Shown here: positions 11,509 through 23,295 of the stretch, in pieces
Numbering within the stretch: position 1 is the stretch's first letter
Layout: each line of letters begins with the position of its first letter
Notes under the pieces: model-generated
The model's input: the letters and a program-made list of their open reading frames with translations, nothing else
Database searches by the model: none
Told to the model about the DNA's origin: nothing
NCBI GenBank assembly: GCA_963691815.1
Contig: OY829667.1
Coordinates: 23,200,587-23,264,586, forward strand
Origin: Echiichthys vipera
Taxonomy: Eukaryota > Chordata > Actinopteri > Perciformes > Trachinidae
Direction of reading: 5' to 3'
DNA: 64,000 bases
Position numbers and translations under genes: made by a program

Positions 11509-14140
11509 TTGTCATGTTTCTGTGAAATTTTTCGTCTGTTTTTAGTCGTTTCATCACGTTTTTGTGGTGTTTTCGTCTGTTTTTAGTCGTTTTGCCATGT
11601 TTTTGTGGTGTTTTGCGTCTGTTTTTAGTCGTTTCATCACGTGTTTGTGGTGTTTTCATCCGTGTTTAGTTGTTTTTATAATGTTTTTGTGGAGTTTTGC
11701 GTCTGTTTTTAGTTGTTTTGTCATGTTTTTGTGGTGTTGTCTGTTTTTAATCGTTTTGTCACGTTTTAGTGGTGTTTTCATCTGTTTTCAGTCGTTTTGT
11801 CATGTTCCTTTGGAGTTTTGCGTCTGTTTTTAGTCTATTCATCATGTTTTTGTGGAGTTTTGCGTCTGTTTTTAGTCGTTTCATCACTTTTTTATGGTGT
11901 GTTTCGTCTGTTTTTAGACGTTTCATCACATTTTTGCGCAGTTTATATCTGTTTTTAGTCTTTTTGTCACATTTTTGTGGTGTCTTGCTTCTGTTTTTAG
12001 TCGTTTCATCACGTTTTTGTGGTGTGTTTCGTCTGTTTTTTGTTGTTTTATCACGTTTTTGTGGTGTTTTCATCTGTTTTTAGTCGTTTCATCACGTTTT
12101 TGTGGTGTTTTCGTCTGTTTTTAGTTGTTTTATCATATTTTTGTGGTGTTTTCATCTGTTTTTAGTCGTTTCATCACGTTTTTGTTGAGTTTTGCATATG
12201 TTTTAAGTTGTTTCATCACGGTTTTGTGGTGTTTTCATCTGTTTTAAGTCATTTTTGTCATGTTTTGTGGTGTTTTCGTCTGTTTTTAGTCGTTTTGTCA
12301 AATTTTAGTGGTATTTTAAACAGTTTTTAGTCGTTTCGTCATGTTTCTGTGGAATTTGTCGTCTGTTGTTAGTCGTTTCATCACGTTTTTGTGGTGTTTT
12401 CGTCTGTTTTTAGTCGTTTTGCCATGTTTTTGTGGTGTATTGCGTCTGTTTTAAGTCGTTTCATCTCATATTTGTGGTGTTTTCGTCTGTTTTTAGTCGT
12501 TTCATCACGTTTTTGTGGTGTTTTCATCTGTTTTTAGTTGTTTTGTCAAGTTTTTGTGTTTTTTTCGTCTGTTTTTAGTCGTTTCATCTCATATTTGTGG
12601 TGTTTTCGTCAATTTTTAAACGTTTCATCACGTTTTTGTGGTGTTTTGATATGTTTTTAGTTGTTTTGTCATGTTTTTGTGGTGTTTTCATTTGTTCTTA
12701 GTCGTTTTGTCATGTTTTTGTGGAGATTTGCGTCTGTTTTCAGTCGTTTTGTCACATTTTTGTGGTGTTTTCATCGGTTTCAAGTCGGTTCATCACGTTT
12801 TTGTGGTGTTTTCATCTGTTTTAAGTGGTTTCATCACGTTTTTGTGGTGTTTTCATCTGTTTTTAGTCTTTTTTGCGGTGTCTTGCGTCTGTTTTTAGTC
12901 GTTTCATTACGTTTTTGTGGTGTGTTTCGTCTGTTTATAGTTGTTTTATCACGTTTTTGTGGTGTTTTCATCCGTCTTTAGTCATTTTTGTCACGTTTTT
13001 GTGGTGTTTTCATCCGTTTTTAGTCATTTCATAATGTTTTTGTGGAGTTTTGCGTCTGTTTTTAGTCGTTTTGTCATGTTTTTGTGGAGTCTTGGTCTGT
13101 TTGTAGTCGTTTCGTCAGGTTTTTTTGGTGTTTTCATCTGTTTTTAGTCTTTTCACCACATTTTTGTTGAGTTTTTCCTCTTTTTTTAGTTGTTTCATCA
13201 CGGTTTAGTGGTGTTTTTGTCTGTTTTTAGTCTTTTTATCACGTTTTTGTGGTGTTTTCATCTGTTTTTAGTCGTTTCATCACGTTTTTGTGGTGTGTTT
13301 TGTCTGCTTTTAGTTGTCTTATCATGTTTTGTGGTGTTTTCATCTGTTTAATCGTTTCATCACGTTTTTGTGGTGTTTTCATCTGTTTTTAGACATTTTT
13401 GTCATGTATTTGTGGTGTTTTCATCTGTTTTAAGTCGTTTCATAACGTATTTGTTGTGTTTTCGTCTGATTTTAGTCGTTTCATCACGTTTTTGTTGGTG
13501 TTTTCGTCTGTTTTTAGTCGTTTTGTCACGTTTTAGTGGTATTTTAAACCGTTTTTAGTCGTTTTGTCATGTTTCTGTGGAATATTTTGTCTGTTTTTAG
13601 TCGTTTTACCATGTTTTTGTGGTGTTTTGCGTCTGTTTTTAGTCGTTTTGTCATGTTTTTGTGGAGTCTTGGTCTGTTTGTAGTCGTTTTGTCAGGTTTT
13701 TTTGGTGTTTTCATCTGTTTTTAGTCTTTTCACCACATTTTTGTTGAGTTTTTCCTCTTTTTTTAGTTGTTTCATCACGGTTTAGTGGTGTTTTTGTCTG
13801 TTTTTAGTCGTTTTATCACGTTTTTGTGGTGTTTTCATCTGTTTTTAGTCGTTTCATCACGTTTTTGTGGTGTGTTTTGTCTGCTTTTAGTTGTCTTATC
13901 ATGTTTTGTGGTGTTTTCATCTGTTTAATCGTTTCATCACGTTTTTGTGGTGTTTTCATCTGTTTTTAGACATTTTTGTCATGTATTTGTGGTGTTTTCA
14001 TCTGTTTTAAGTCGTTTCATAACGTATTTGTTGTGTTTTCGTCTGATTTTAGTCGTTTCATCACGTTTTTGTTGGTGTTTTCGTCTGTTTTTAGTCGTTT
14101 TGTCACGTTTTAGTGGTATTTTAAACCGTTTTTAGTCGTT
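11509..14140. repeat. HOR unit R (2,632 bp)
   Basis: R follows A2 and has exactly the same length as the R unit of the next super-copy (20,664-23,295). It begins with the CTGTGAAATTTTTCG variant near 11,521. It includes the GCGCAGTTTATATC monomer near 11,936, a TTTTTAAACG monomer near 12,613, the 32-bp short monomer at 12,869-12,900 and a tandem 577-bp pair at its right end. Confidence 0.85.
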
Positions 14141-14199
14141 TTGTCATGTTTCTGTGGAATATTTTGTCTGTTTTTAGTCGTTTTGCCATGTTTTTGTGG
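13046..14199. repeat. 577-bp tandem pair at the R/A1 boundary
   Basis: Positions 13,046-13,622 and 13,623-14,199 are direct neighbours with offset 577 (about 14 monomers). The second copy continues to match for roughly 20 more bases. The equivalent pair occurs at about 22,201-23,354 and 43,531-44,684. The partial copy at the window start has only one. Confidence 0.78.
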
Positions 14200-17100
14200 T
14201 GTTTTGCGTCTGTTTTTAGTCGTTTCATCACGTTTTTGTGGTGTTTGGTCTGTTTTTAGTTGTCTTATCACGTTTTGTGGTCTTTTCATCTGTTTTCAGT
14301 CGTTTCATCACGTTTTTGTGGTGTTTTCATCTGTTTTTAGTCATTTTTGTCATGTATTTGTGGTGTTTTCATCTGTTTTAAGTCGTTTCATAACGTATTT
14401 GTGGTGTTTTCGTCTGTTTTTAGTCGTTTCATCACGTTTTTGTGGTGTTTTCATCTGTTTTTAGTCGTTTTGCCATGTTTTTGTGGTGTTTTGCGTCTGT
14501 TTTTAGTCGTTTCATCACGTTTTTGTGGTGTTTCGTCTGGTTTTAGTTGTTTTATCACGTTTTGTGGTGTTTTCATCTGTTTTTAGTCGTTTCATCACGT
14601 TTTTGTGGTGTTTTCATCGGTTTTTAGTCATTTTTGTCATGGATTTGTGGTGTTTTCATCTGTTTTAAGTCGTTTTGTCACGTTTTAGTGGTATTTTAAA
14701 CAGTTTTTAGTCGTTTTGTCATATTTCTGTGGAATTTTTCGTCTGTTTTTAGTCGTTTCATCACGTTTTTGTGGTGTTTTCGTCTGTTTTTAGTCGTTTT
14801 GCCATGTTTTTGTGGTGTTTTGCGTCTGTTTTTAGTCGTTTCATCACGTTTTTGTGGTGTTTTCATCCGTGTTTAGTTGTTTTTATAATGTTTTTGTGGA
14901 GTTTTGCGTCTGTTTTTAGTCGTTTTATCACGTTTTTGTGGTGTTTTCATCTGTTTTTAGTCGTTTCATCACGTTTTTGTGGTGTGTTTCGTCTGTTTTT
15001 AGTTGTCTTATCACGTTATTTTGGTGTTTTCATCTGTTTTTAGTCGTTTCATCACGTTTTTGTGGTGTTTTCATCTGTTTTTAGTCATTTTTGTCATGTA
15101 TTTGTGGTGTTTTCATCTGTTTTAAGTCGTTTCATAACGTATTTGTGGTGTTTTCGTCTGATTTTAGTCGTTTCATCACGTTTTTGTTGGTGTTTTCGTC
15201 TGTTTTTAGTCGTTTTGTCACGTTTTAGTGGTATTTTAAACAGTTTTTAGTTGTTTTTTCATGTTTCTGTGGAATTTTTCGTCTGTTATTAGTCGTTTCA
15301 TCACGTTTTTGTGGTGTTTTCGTCTGTTTTTAGTCGTTTTGCCATGTTTTTGTGGTGTTTTGCGTCTGTTTTTAGTCGTTTCATCACGTTTTTGTGGTGT
15401 TATCATCGGTTTTTAGTCATTTTTGTCATGTATTTGTGGTGTTTTCATCTGTTTTAAGTCGTTTTGTCACGTTTAGTGGTATTTTAAACAGTTTTTAGTC
15501 GTTTTGTCATATTTCTGTGGAATTTTTCGTCTGTTTTTAGTCGTTTCATCACGTTTTTGTGGTGTTTTCGTCTGTTTTTAGTCGTTTTGCCATGTTTTTG
15601 TGGTGTTTTGCGTCTGTTTTTAGTCGTTTCATCACGTTTTTGTGGTGTTTTCATCCGTGTTTAGTTGTTTTTATAATGTTTTTGTGGAGTTTTGCGTCTG
15701 TTTTTAGTCGTTTTATCACGTTTTTGTGGTGTTTTCATCTGTTTTTAGTCGTTTCATCACGTTTTTGTGGTGTGTTTCGTCTGTTTTTAGTTGTCTTATC
15801 ACGTTATTTTGGTGTTTTCATCTGTTTTTAGTCGTTTCATCACGTTTTTGTGGTGTTTTCATCTGTTTTTAGTCATTTTTGTCATGTATTTGTGGTGTTT
15901 TCATCTGTTTTAAGTCGTTTCATAACGTATTTGTGGTGTTTTCGTCTGATTTTAGTCTTTTCATCACGTTTTTGTTGGTGTTTTCGTCTGTTTTTAGTCG
16001 TTTTGTCACGATTTAGTGGTATTTTAAACAGATTTTAGTCGTTTTGTCACGTTTTAGTGGTATTTTAAACAGATTTTAGTCGTTTTGTCATGTTTCTGTG
16101 GAATTTTTCATCTGTTTTTAGTCGTTTTGCCATGTTATTGTGGTGTTTTGCGTCAGTTTTTAGTCGTTTCATCACGTTTTTGTGGTGTTTCGTCTGTTTT
16201 TAGTTGTTTTATCACGTATTGTGGTGTTTTCATCTGTTTTTAGTCGTTTCATCACGTTTTTGTGGTGTTTTCGTCTGTTTTTAGTCGTTTTGCCATGTTT
16301 TTGTGGTGTTTTGCGTCTGTTTTTAGTCGTTTCATCACGTTTTTGTGGTGTTTTCATCTGTGTTTAGTTGTTTTTATAATGTTTTTGTGGAGTTTTGCGT
16401 CTGTTTTTAGTCGTTTTGTCATGTTTTTGTGGTGTTGTCTGTTTTTAATCGTTTTGTCACGTTTTAGTGGTGTTTTCATCTGTTTTCAGTCGTTTTGTTA
16501 TTTTCCTTTGGAGTTTTGCGTCTGTTTTTAGTCTATTCATCATGTTTTTGTGGAGTTTTGCGTCTGTTTTTAGTCGTTTCATCACGTTTTTGTGGTGTGT
16601 TTCGTCTGTTTTTAGACGTTTCATCACGTTTTTGCGCAGTTTATATCTGTTTTTAGTCTTTTTGTCACATTTTTGTGGTGTCTTGCGTCTGTTTTTAGTC
16701 GTTTCATCACGTTTTTGTGGTGTGTTTCGTCTGTTTTTTGTTGTTTTATCACGTTTTTGTGGTGTTTTCATCTGTTTTTAGTCGTTTCATCACGTTTTTG
16801 TGGTGTGTTTCGTCTGTTTTTTGTTGTTTATCACGGTTTGTGGTGTTTTCATCTGTTTTTAGTTGTTTTATCATATTTTTGTGGTGTTTTCATCTGTTTT
16901 TAGTCGTTTCATCACGTTTTTGTTGAGTTTTGCATATGTTTTAAGTTGTTTCATCACGGTTTTGTGGTGTTTCGTCTGTTTTTAGTTGTCTTATCCCGTT
17001 TTGTGGTGTTTTCATCTGTTTTTAGTCGTTTCATCACGTTTTTGTGGTGTTTTCATCTGTTTTTAGTCATTTTTGTCATGTATTTGTGGTGTTTTCATCT

Positions 17101-17237
17101 GTTTTAAGTCGTTTCATAACGTATTTGTGTTGTTTTCGTCTGATTTTAGTCGTTTCATCACGTTTTTGTTTGTGTTTTCGTCTGTTTTTAGTCGTTTTGT
17201 CACGTTTTAGTGGTATTTTAAACAGTTTTTAGTCGTT
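14141..17237. repeat. HOR unit A1 of super-copy 2 (3,097 bp, lacks 412 bp)
   Basis: Left part matches 4,532 onward at offset 9,609; right part matches at offset 9,197. The difference, 412 bp, corresponds to about 5,613-6,024 of copy 1. Both A2 units keep two tandem copies of this 412-bp block, so loss here is more parsimonious than gain in copy 1. Confidence 0.83.
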
Positions 17238-20200
17238 TTGTCATGTTTCTGTGGAATATTTTGTCTGTTTTTAGTCGTTTTGCCATGTTTTTGTGGTGTT
17301 TTGCGTCTGTTTTTAGTCGTTTCATCACGTTTTTGTGGTGTTTCGTCTGTTTTTAGTTGTCTTATCACGTTTTGTGGTCTTTTCATCTGTTTTCAGTCGT
17401 TTCATCACGTTTTTGTGGTGTTTTCATCTGTTTTAAGTCGTTTCATAACGTATTTGTGGTGTTTTCGTCTGTTTTTAGTCGTTTCATCACGTTTTTGTGG
17501 TGTTTTCATCTGTTTTTAGTCGTTTTGCCATGTTTTTGTGGTGTTTTGCGTCTGTTTTTAGTCGTTTCATCACGTTTTTGTGGTGTTTCGTCTGGTTTTA
17601 GTTGTTTTATCACGTTTTGTGGTGTTTTCATCTGTTTTAAGTCGTTTTGTCACGTTTTAGTGGTATTTTAAACAGTTTTTAGTCGTTTTGTCATATTTCT
17701 GTGGAATTTTTCGTCTGTTTTTAGTCGTTTCATCACGTTTTTGTGGTGTTTTCGTCTGTTTTTAGTCGTTTTGCCATGTTTTTGTGGTGTTTAGCGTCTG
17801 TTTTTAGTCGTTTCATCACGTTTTTGTGGTGTTTTCATCCGTGTTTAGTTGTTTTTATAATGTTTTTGTGGAGTTTTGCGTCTGTTTTTAGTCGTTTTAT
17901 CACGTTTTTGTGGTGTTTTCATCTGTTTTTAGTCGTTTCATCACGTTTTTGTGGTGTGTTTCGTCTGTTTTTAGTTGTCTTATCACGTTATTTTGGTGTT
18001 TTCATCTGTTTTTAGTCGTTTCATCACGTTTTTGTGGTGTTTTCATCTGTTTTTAGTCATTTTTGTCATGTATTTGTGGTGTTTTCATCTGTTTTAAGTC
18101 GTTTCATAACGTATTTGTGGTGTTTTCGTCTGATTTTAGTCGTTTCATCACGTTTTTGTTGGTGTTTTCGTCTGTTTTTAGTCGTTTTGTCACGATTTAG
18201 TGGTATTTTAAACAGATTTTAGTCGTTTTGTCACGTTTTAGTGGTATTTTAAACAGATTTTAGTCGTTTTGTCATGTTTCTGTGGAATTTTTCATCTGTT
18301 TTTAGTCGTTTTGCCATGTTATTGTGGTGTTTTGCGTCAGTTTTTAGTCGTTTCATCACGTTTTTGTGGTGTTTCGTCTGTTTTTAGTTGTTTTATCACG
18401 TATTGTGGCGTTTTCATCTGTTTTTAGTCGTTTCATCACGTTTTTGTGGTGTTTTCATCGGTTTTTAGTCATTTTTGTCATGTATTTGTGGTGTTTTTAT
18501 CTGTTTTAAGTCGTTTCATAACGTATTTGTGGTGTTTTCGTCTGATTTTAGTCGTTTCATCACGTTTTTGTTGGTGTTTTCGTCTGTTTTTAGTCGTTTT
18601 GTCACGTTTTAGTGGTATTTTAAACAGTTTTTAGTTGTTTTTTCATGTTTCTGTGGAATTTTTCGTCTGTTATTAGTCGTTTCATCATGTTTTTGTGGTG
18701 TTTTCGTCTGTTTTTAGTCGTTTTGCCATGTTTTTGTGGTGTTTTGCGTCTGTTTTTAGTCGTTTCATCACGTTTTTGTGGTGTTATCATCGGTTTTTAG
18801 TCATTTTTGTCATGTATTTGTGGTGTTTTCATCTGTTTTAAGTCGTTTTGTCACGTTTTAGTGGTATTTTAAACAGTTTTTAGTCGTTTTGTCATATTTC
18901 TGTGGAATTTTTCGTCTGTTTTTAGTCGTTTCATCACGTTTTTGTGGTGTTTTCGTCTGTTTTTAGTCGTTTTGCCATGTTTTTGTGGTGTTTTGCGTCT
19001 GTTTTTAGTCGTTTCATCACGTTTTTGTGGTGTTTTCATCCGTGTTTAGTTGTTTTTATAATGTTTTTGTGGAGTTTTGCGTCTGTTTTTAGTCGTTTTA
19101 TCACGTTTTTGTGGTGTTTTCATCTGTTTTTAGTCGTTACATCACGTTTTTGTGGTGTGTTTCGTCTGTTTTTAGTTGTCTTATCACGTTATTTTGGTGT
19201 TTTCATCTGTTTTTAGTCGTTTCATCACGTTTTTGTGGTGTTTTCATCTGTTTTTAGTCATTTTTGTCATGTATTTGTGGTGTTTTCATCTGTTTTAAGT
19301 CGTTTCATAACGTATTTGTGGTGTTTTCGTCTGATTTTAGTCTTTTCATCACGTTTTTGTTGCTGTTTTCGTTTGTTTTTAGTCGTTTTGTCACGATTTA
19401 GTGGTATTTTAAACAGATTTTAGTCGTTTTGTCACGTTTTAGTGGTATTTTAAACAGATTTTAGTCGTTTTGTCATGTTTCTGTGGAATTTTTCATCTGT
19501 TTTTAGTCGTTTTGCCATGTTATTGTGGTGTTTTGCGTCAGTTTTTAGTCGTTTCATCACGTTTTTGTGGTGTTTCGTCTGTTTTTAGTTGTTTTATCAC
19601 GTATTGTGGTGTTTTCATCTGTTTTTAGTCGTTTCATCACGTTTTTGTGGTGTTTTCGTCTGTTTTTAGTCGTTTTGCCATGTTTTTGTGGTGTTTTGCG
19701 TCTGTTTTTAGTCGTTTCATCACGTTTTTGTGGTGTTTTCATCTGTGTTTAGTTGTTTTTATAATGTTTTTGTGGAGTTTTGCGTCTGTTTTTAGTCGTT
19801 TTGTCATGTTTTTGTGGTGTTGTCTGTTTTTAATCGTTTTGTCACGTTTTAGTGGTGTTTTCATCTGTTTTCAGTCGTTTTGTTATTTTCCTTTGGAGTT
19901 TTGCGTCTGTTTTTAGTCTATTCATCATGTTTTTGTGGAGTTTTGCGTCTGTTTTTAGTCGTTTCATCACGTTTTTGTGGTGTGTTTCGTCTGTTTTTAG
20001 ACGTTTCATCACGTTGTTGCGCAGTTTATATCTGTTTTTAGTCTTTTTGTCACATTTTTGTGGTGTCTTGCGTCTGTTTTTAGTCGTTTCATCACGTTTT
20101 TGTGGTGTGTTTCGTCTGTTTTTTGTTGTTTTATCACGTTTTTGTGGTGTTTTCATCTGTTTTTAGTCGTTTCATCACGTTTTTGTGGTGTGTTTCGTCT

Positions 20201-20663
20201 GTTTTTTGTTGTTTATCACGGTTTGTGGTGTTTTCATCTGTTTTTAGTCGTTTCATCACGTTTTTGTGGTGTTTTCGTCTGTTTTTAGTTGTTTTATCAT
20301 ATTTTTGTGGTGTTTTCATCTGTTTTTAGTCGTTTCATCACGTTTTTGTTGAGTTTTGCATATGTTTTAAGTTGTTTCATCACGGTTTTGTGGTGTTTCG
20401 TCTGTTTTTAGTTGTCTTATCCCGTTTTGTGGTGTTTTCATCTGTTTTTAGTCGTTTCATCACGTTTTTGTGGTGTTTTCATCTGTTTTTAGTCATTTTT
20501 GTCATGTATTTGTGGTGTTTTCATCTGTTTTAAGTCGTTTCATAACGTATTTGTGTTGTTTTCGTCTGATTTTAGTCGTTTCATCACGTTTTTGTTTGTG
20601 TTTTCGTCTGTTTTTAGTCGTTTTGTCACGTTTTAGTGGTATTTTAAACAGTTTTTAGTCGTT
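17238..20663. repeat. HOR unit A2 of super-copy 2 (3,426 bp)
   Basis: Matches 8,041-11,508 at offset 9,197 and then 9,155. The change happens near 17,430, where one 42-bp monomer containing GTCATGTATTTG is missing. The 412-bp tandem pair is present (landmarks at 18,034 and 18,446). Confidence 0.83.
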
Positions 20664-23295
20664 TTGTCATGTTTCTGTGAAATTTTTCGTCTGTTTTTAG
20701 TCGTTTCATCACGTTTTTGTGGTGTTTTCGTCTGTTTTTAGTCGTTTTGCCATGTTTTTGTGGTGTTTTGCGTCTGTTTTTAGTCGTTTCATCACGTGTT
20801 TGTGGTGTTTTCATCCGTGTTTAGTTGTTTTTATAATGTTTTTGTGGAGTTTTGCGTCTGTTTTTAGTCGTTTTGTCATGTTTTTGTGGTGTTGTCTGTT
20901 TTTAATCGTTTTGTCACGTTTTAGTGGTGTTTTCATCTGTTTTCAGTCGTTTTGTCATGTTCCTTTGGAGTTTTGCGTCTGTTTTTAGTCTATTCATCAT
21001 GTTTTTGTGGAGTTTTGCGTCTGTTTTTAGTCGTTTCATCACTTTTTTATGGTGTGTTTCGTCTGTTTTTAGACGTTTCATCACATTTTTGCGCAGTTTA
21101 TATCTGTTTTTAGTCTTTTTGTCACATTTTTGTGGTGTCTTGCTTCTGTTTTTAGTCGTTTCATCACGTTTTTGTGGTGTGTTTCGTCTGTTTTTTGTTG
21201 TTTTATCACGTTTTTGTGGTGTTTTCATCTGTTTTTAGTCGTTTCATCACGTTTTTGTGGTGTTTTCGTCTGTTTTTAGTTGTTTTATCATATTTTTGTG
21301 GTGTTTTCATCTGTTTTTAGTCGTTTCATCACGTTTTTGTTGAGTTTTGCATATGTTTTAAGTTGTTTCATCACGGTTTTGTGGTGTTTTCATCTGTTTT
21401 AAGTCATTTTTGTCATGTTTTGTGGTGTTTTCGTCTGTTTTTAGTCGTTTTGTCAAATTTTAGTGGTATTTTAAACAGTTTTTAGTCGTTTCGTCATGTT
21501 TCTGTGGAATTTGTCGTCTGTTGTTAGTCGTTTCATCACGTTTTTGTGGTGTTTTCGTCTGTTTTTAGTCGTTTTGCCATGTTTTTGTGGTGTATTGCGT
21601 CTGTTTTAAGTCGTTTCATCTCATATTTGTGGTGTTTTCGTCTGTTTTTAGTCGTTTCATCACGTTTTTGTGGTGTTTTCATCTGTTTTTAGTTGTTTTG
21701 TCAAGTTTTTGTGTTTTTTTCGTCTGTTTTTAGTCGTTTCATCTCATATTTGTGGTGTTTTCGTCAATTTTTAAACGTTTCATCACGTTTTTGTGGTGTT
21801 TTGATATGTTTTTAGTTGTTTTGTCATGTTTTTGTGGTGTTTTCATTTGTTCTTAGTCGTTTTGTCATGTTTTTGTGGAGATTTGCGTCTGTTTTCAGTC
21901 GTTTTGTCACATTTTTGTGGTGTTTTCATCGGTTTCAAGTCGGTTCATCACGTTTTTGTGGTGTTTTCATCTGTTTTAAGTGGTTTCATCACGTTTTTGT
22001 GGTGTTTTCATCTGTTTTTAGTCTTTTTTGCGGTGTCTTGCGTCTGTTTTTAGTCGTTTCATTACGTTTTTGTGGTGTGTTTCGTCTGTTTATAGTTGTT
22101 TTATCACGTTTTTGTGGTGTTTTCATCCGTCTTTAGTCATTTTTGTCACGTTTTTGTGGTGTTTTCATCCGTTTTTAGTCATTTCATAATGTTTTTGTGG
22201 AGTTTTGCGTCTGTTTTTAGTCGTTTTGTCATGTTTTTGTGGAGTCTTGGTCTGTTTGTAGTCGTTTTGTCAGGTTTTTTTGGTGTTTTCATCTGTTTTT
22301 AGTCTTTTCACCACATTTTTGTTGAGTTTTTCCTCTTTTTTTAGTTGTTTCATCACGGTTTAGTGGTGTTTTTGTCTGTTTTTAGTCTTTTTATCACGTT
22401 TTTGTGGTGTTTTCATCTGTTTTAAGTCGTTTCATCACGTTTTTGTGGTGTGTTTTGTCTGCTTTTAGTTGTCTTATCATGTTTTGTGGTGTTTTCATCT
22501 GTTTAATCGTTTCATCACGTTTTTGTGGTGTTTTCATCTGTTTTTAGACATTTTTGTCATGTATTTGTGGTGTTTTCATCTGTTTTAAGTCGTTTCATAA
22601 CGTATTTGTTGTGTTTTCGTCTGATTTTAGTCGTTTCATCACGTTTTTGTTGGTGTTTTCGTCTGTTTTTAGTCGTTTTGTCACGTTTTAGTGGTATTTT
22701 AAACCGTTTTTAGTCGTTTTGTCATGTTTCTGTGGAATATTTTGTCTGTTTTTAGTCGTTTTGCCATGTTTTTGTGGTGTTTTGCGTCTGTTTTTAGTCG
22801 TTTTGTCATGTTTTTGTGGAGTCTTGGTCTGTTTGTAGTCGTTTTGTCAGGTTTTTTTGGTGTTTTCATCTGTTTTTAGTCTTTTCACCACATTTTTGTT
22901 GAGTTTTTCCTCTTTTTTTAGTTGTTTCATCACGGTTTAGTGGTGTTTTAGTCTGTTTTTAGTCTTTTTATCACGTTTTTGTGGTGTTTTCATCTGTTTT
23001 TAGTCGTTTCATCACGTTTTTGTGGTGTGTTTTGTCTGCTTTTAGTTGTCTTATCATGTTTTGTGGTGTTTTCATCTGTTTAATCGTTTCATCACGTTTT
23101 TGTGGTGTTTTCATCTGTTTTTAGACATTTTTGTCATGTATTTGTGGTGTTTTCATCTGTTTTAAGTCGTTTCATAACGTATTTGTTGTGTTTTCGTCTG
23201 ATTTTAGTCGTTTCATCACGTTTTTGTTGGTGTTTTCGTCTGTTTTTAGTCGTTTTGTCACGTTTTAGTGGTATTTTAAACCGTTTTTAGTCGTT
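20664..23295. repeat. HOR unit R of super-copy 2 (2,632 bp)
   Basis: Aligns throughout with 11,509-14,140 at offset 9,155 without any length change. From 20,942 onward it also aligns with 42,272 onward (offset 21,330), the start of the long duplicated block. It contains the second 577-bp tandem pair. Confidence 0.85.

Larger units (their letters stand above)
4532..14140. repeat. Super-HOR copy 1 (A1-A2-R, 9,609 bp)
   Basis: This 9.6-kb unit is followed directly by a second copy at 14,141-23,295. Landmarks recur at offset 9,609 at the left, 9,197 after a 412-bp difference, and 9,155 after a further 42-bp difference. Rare variants are shared at the expected places, for example GTGTTTAGCG at about 8,635 and 17,790 and GTGGCGTTTTC at about 9,252 and 18,407. 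By eye, substitutions between the copies are few. The unit boundary is a choice of phase, not a biological edge. Confidence 0.88.
14141..23295. repeat. Super-HOR copy 2 (A1-A2-R, 9,155 bp)
   Basis: Second full super-unit, directly adjoining the first. It is 454 bp shorter, fully accounted for by loss of one 412-bp block in A1 and one 42-bp monomer in A2; the R units are equal in length. The few substitutions I noticed include CATCATG at about 18,686 against CATCACG at about 9,531, and a T/C difference near 22,267 against 13,111. Confidence 0.88.
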
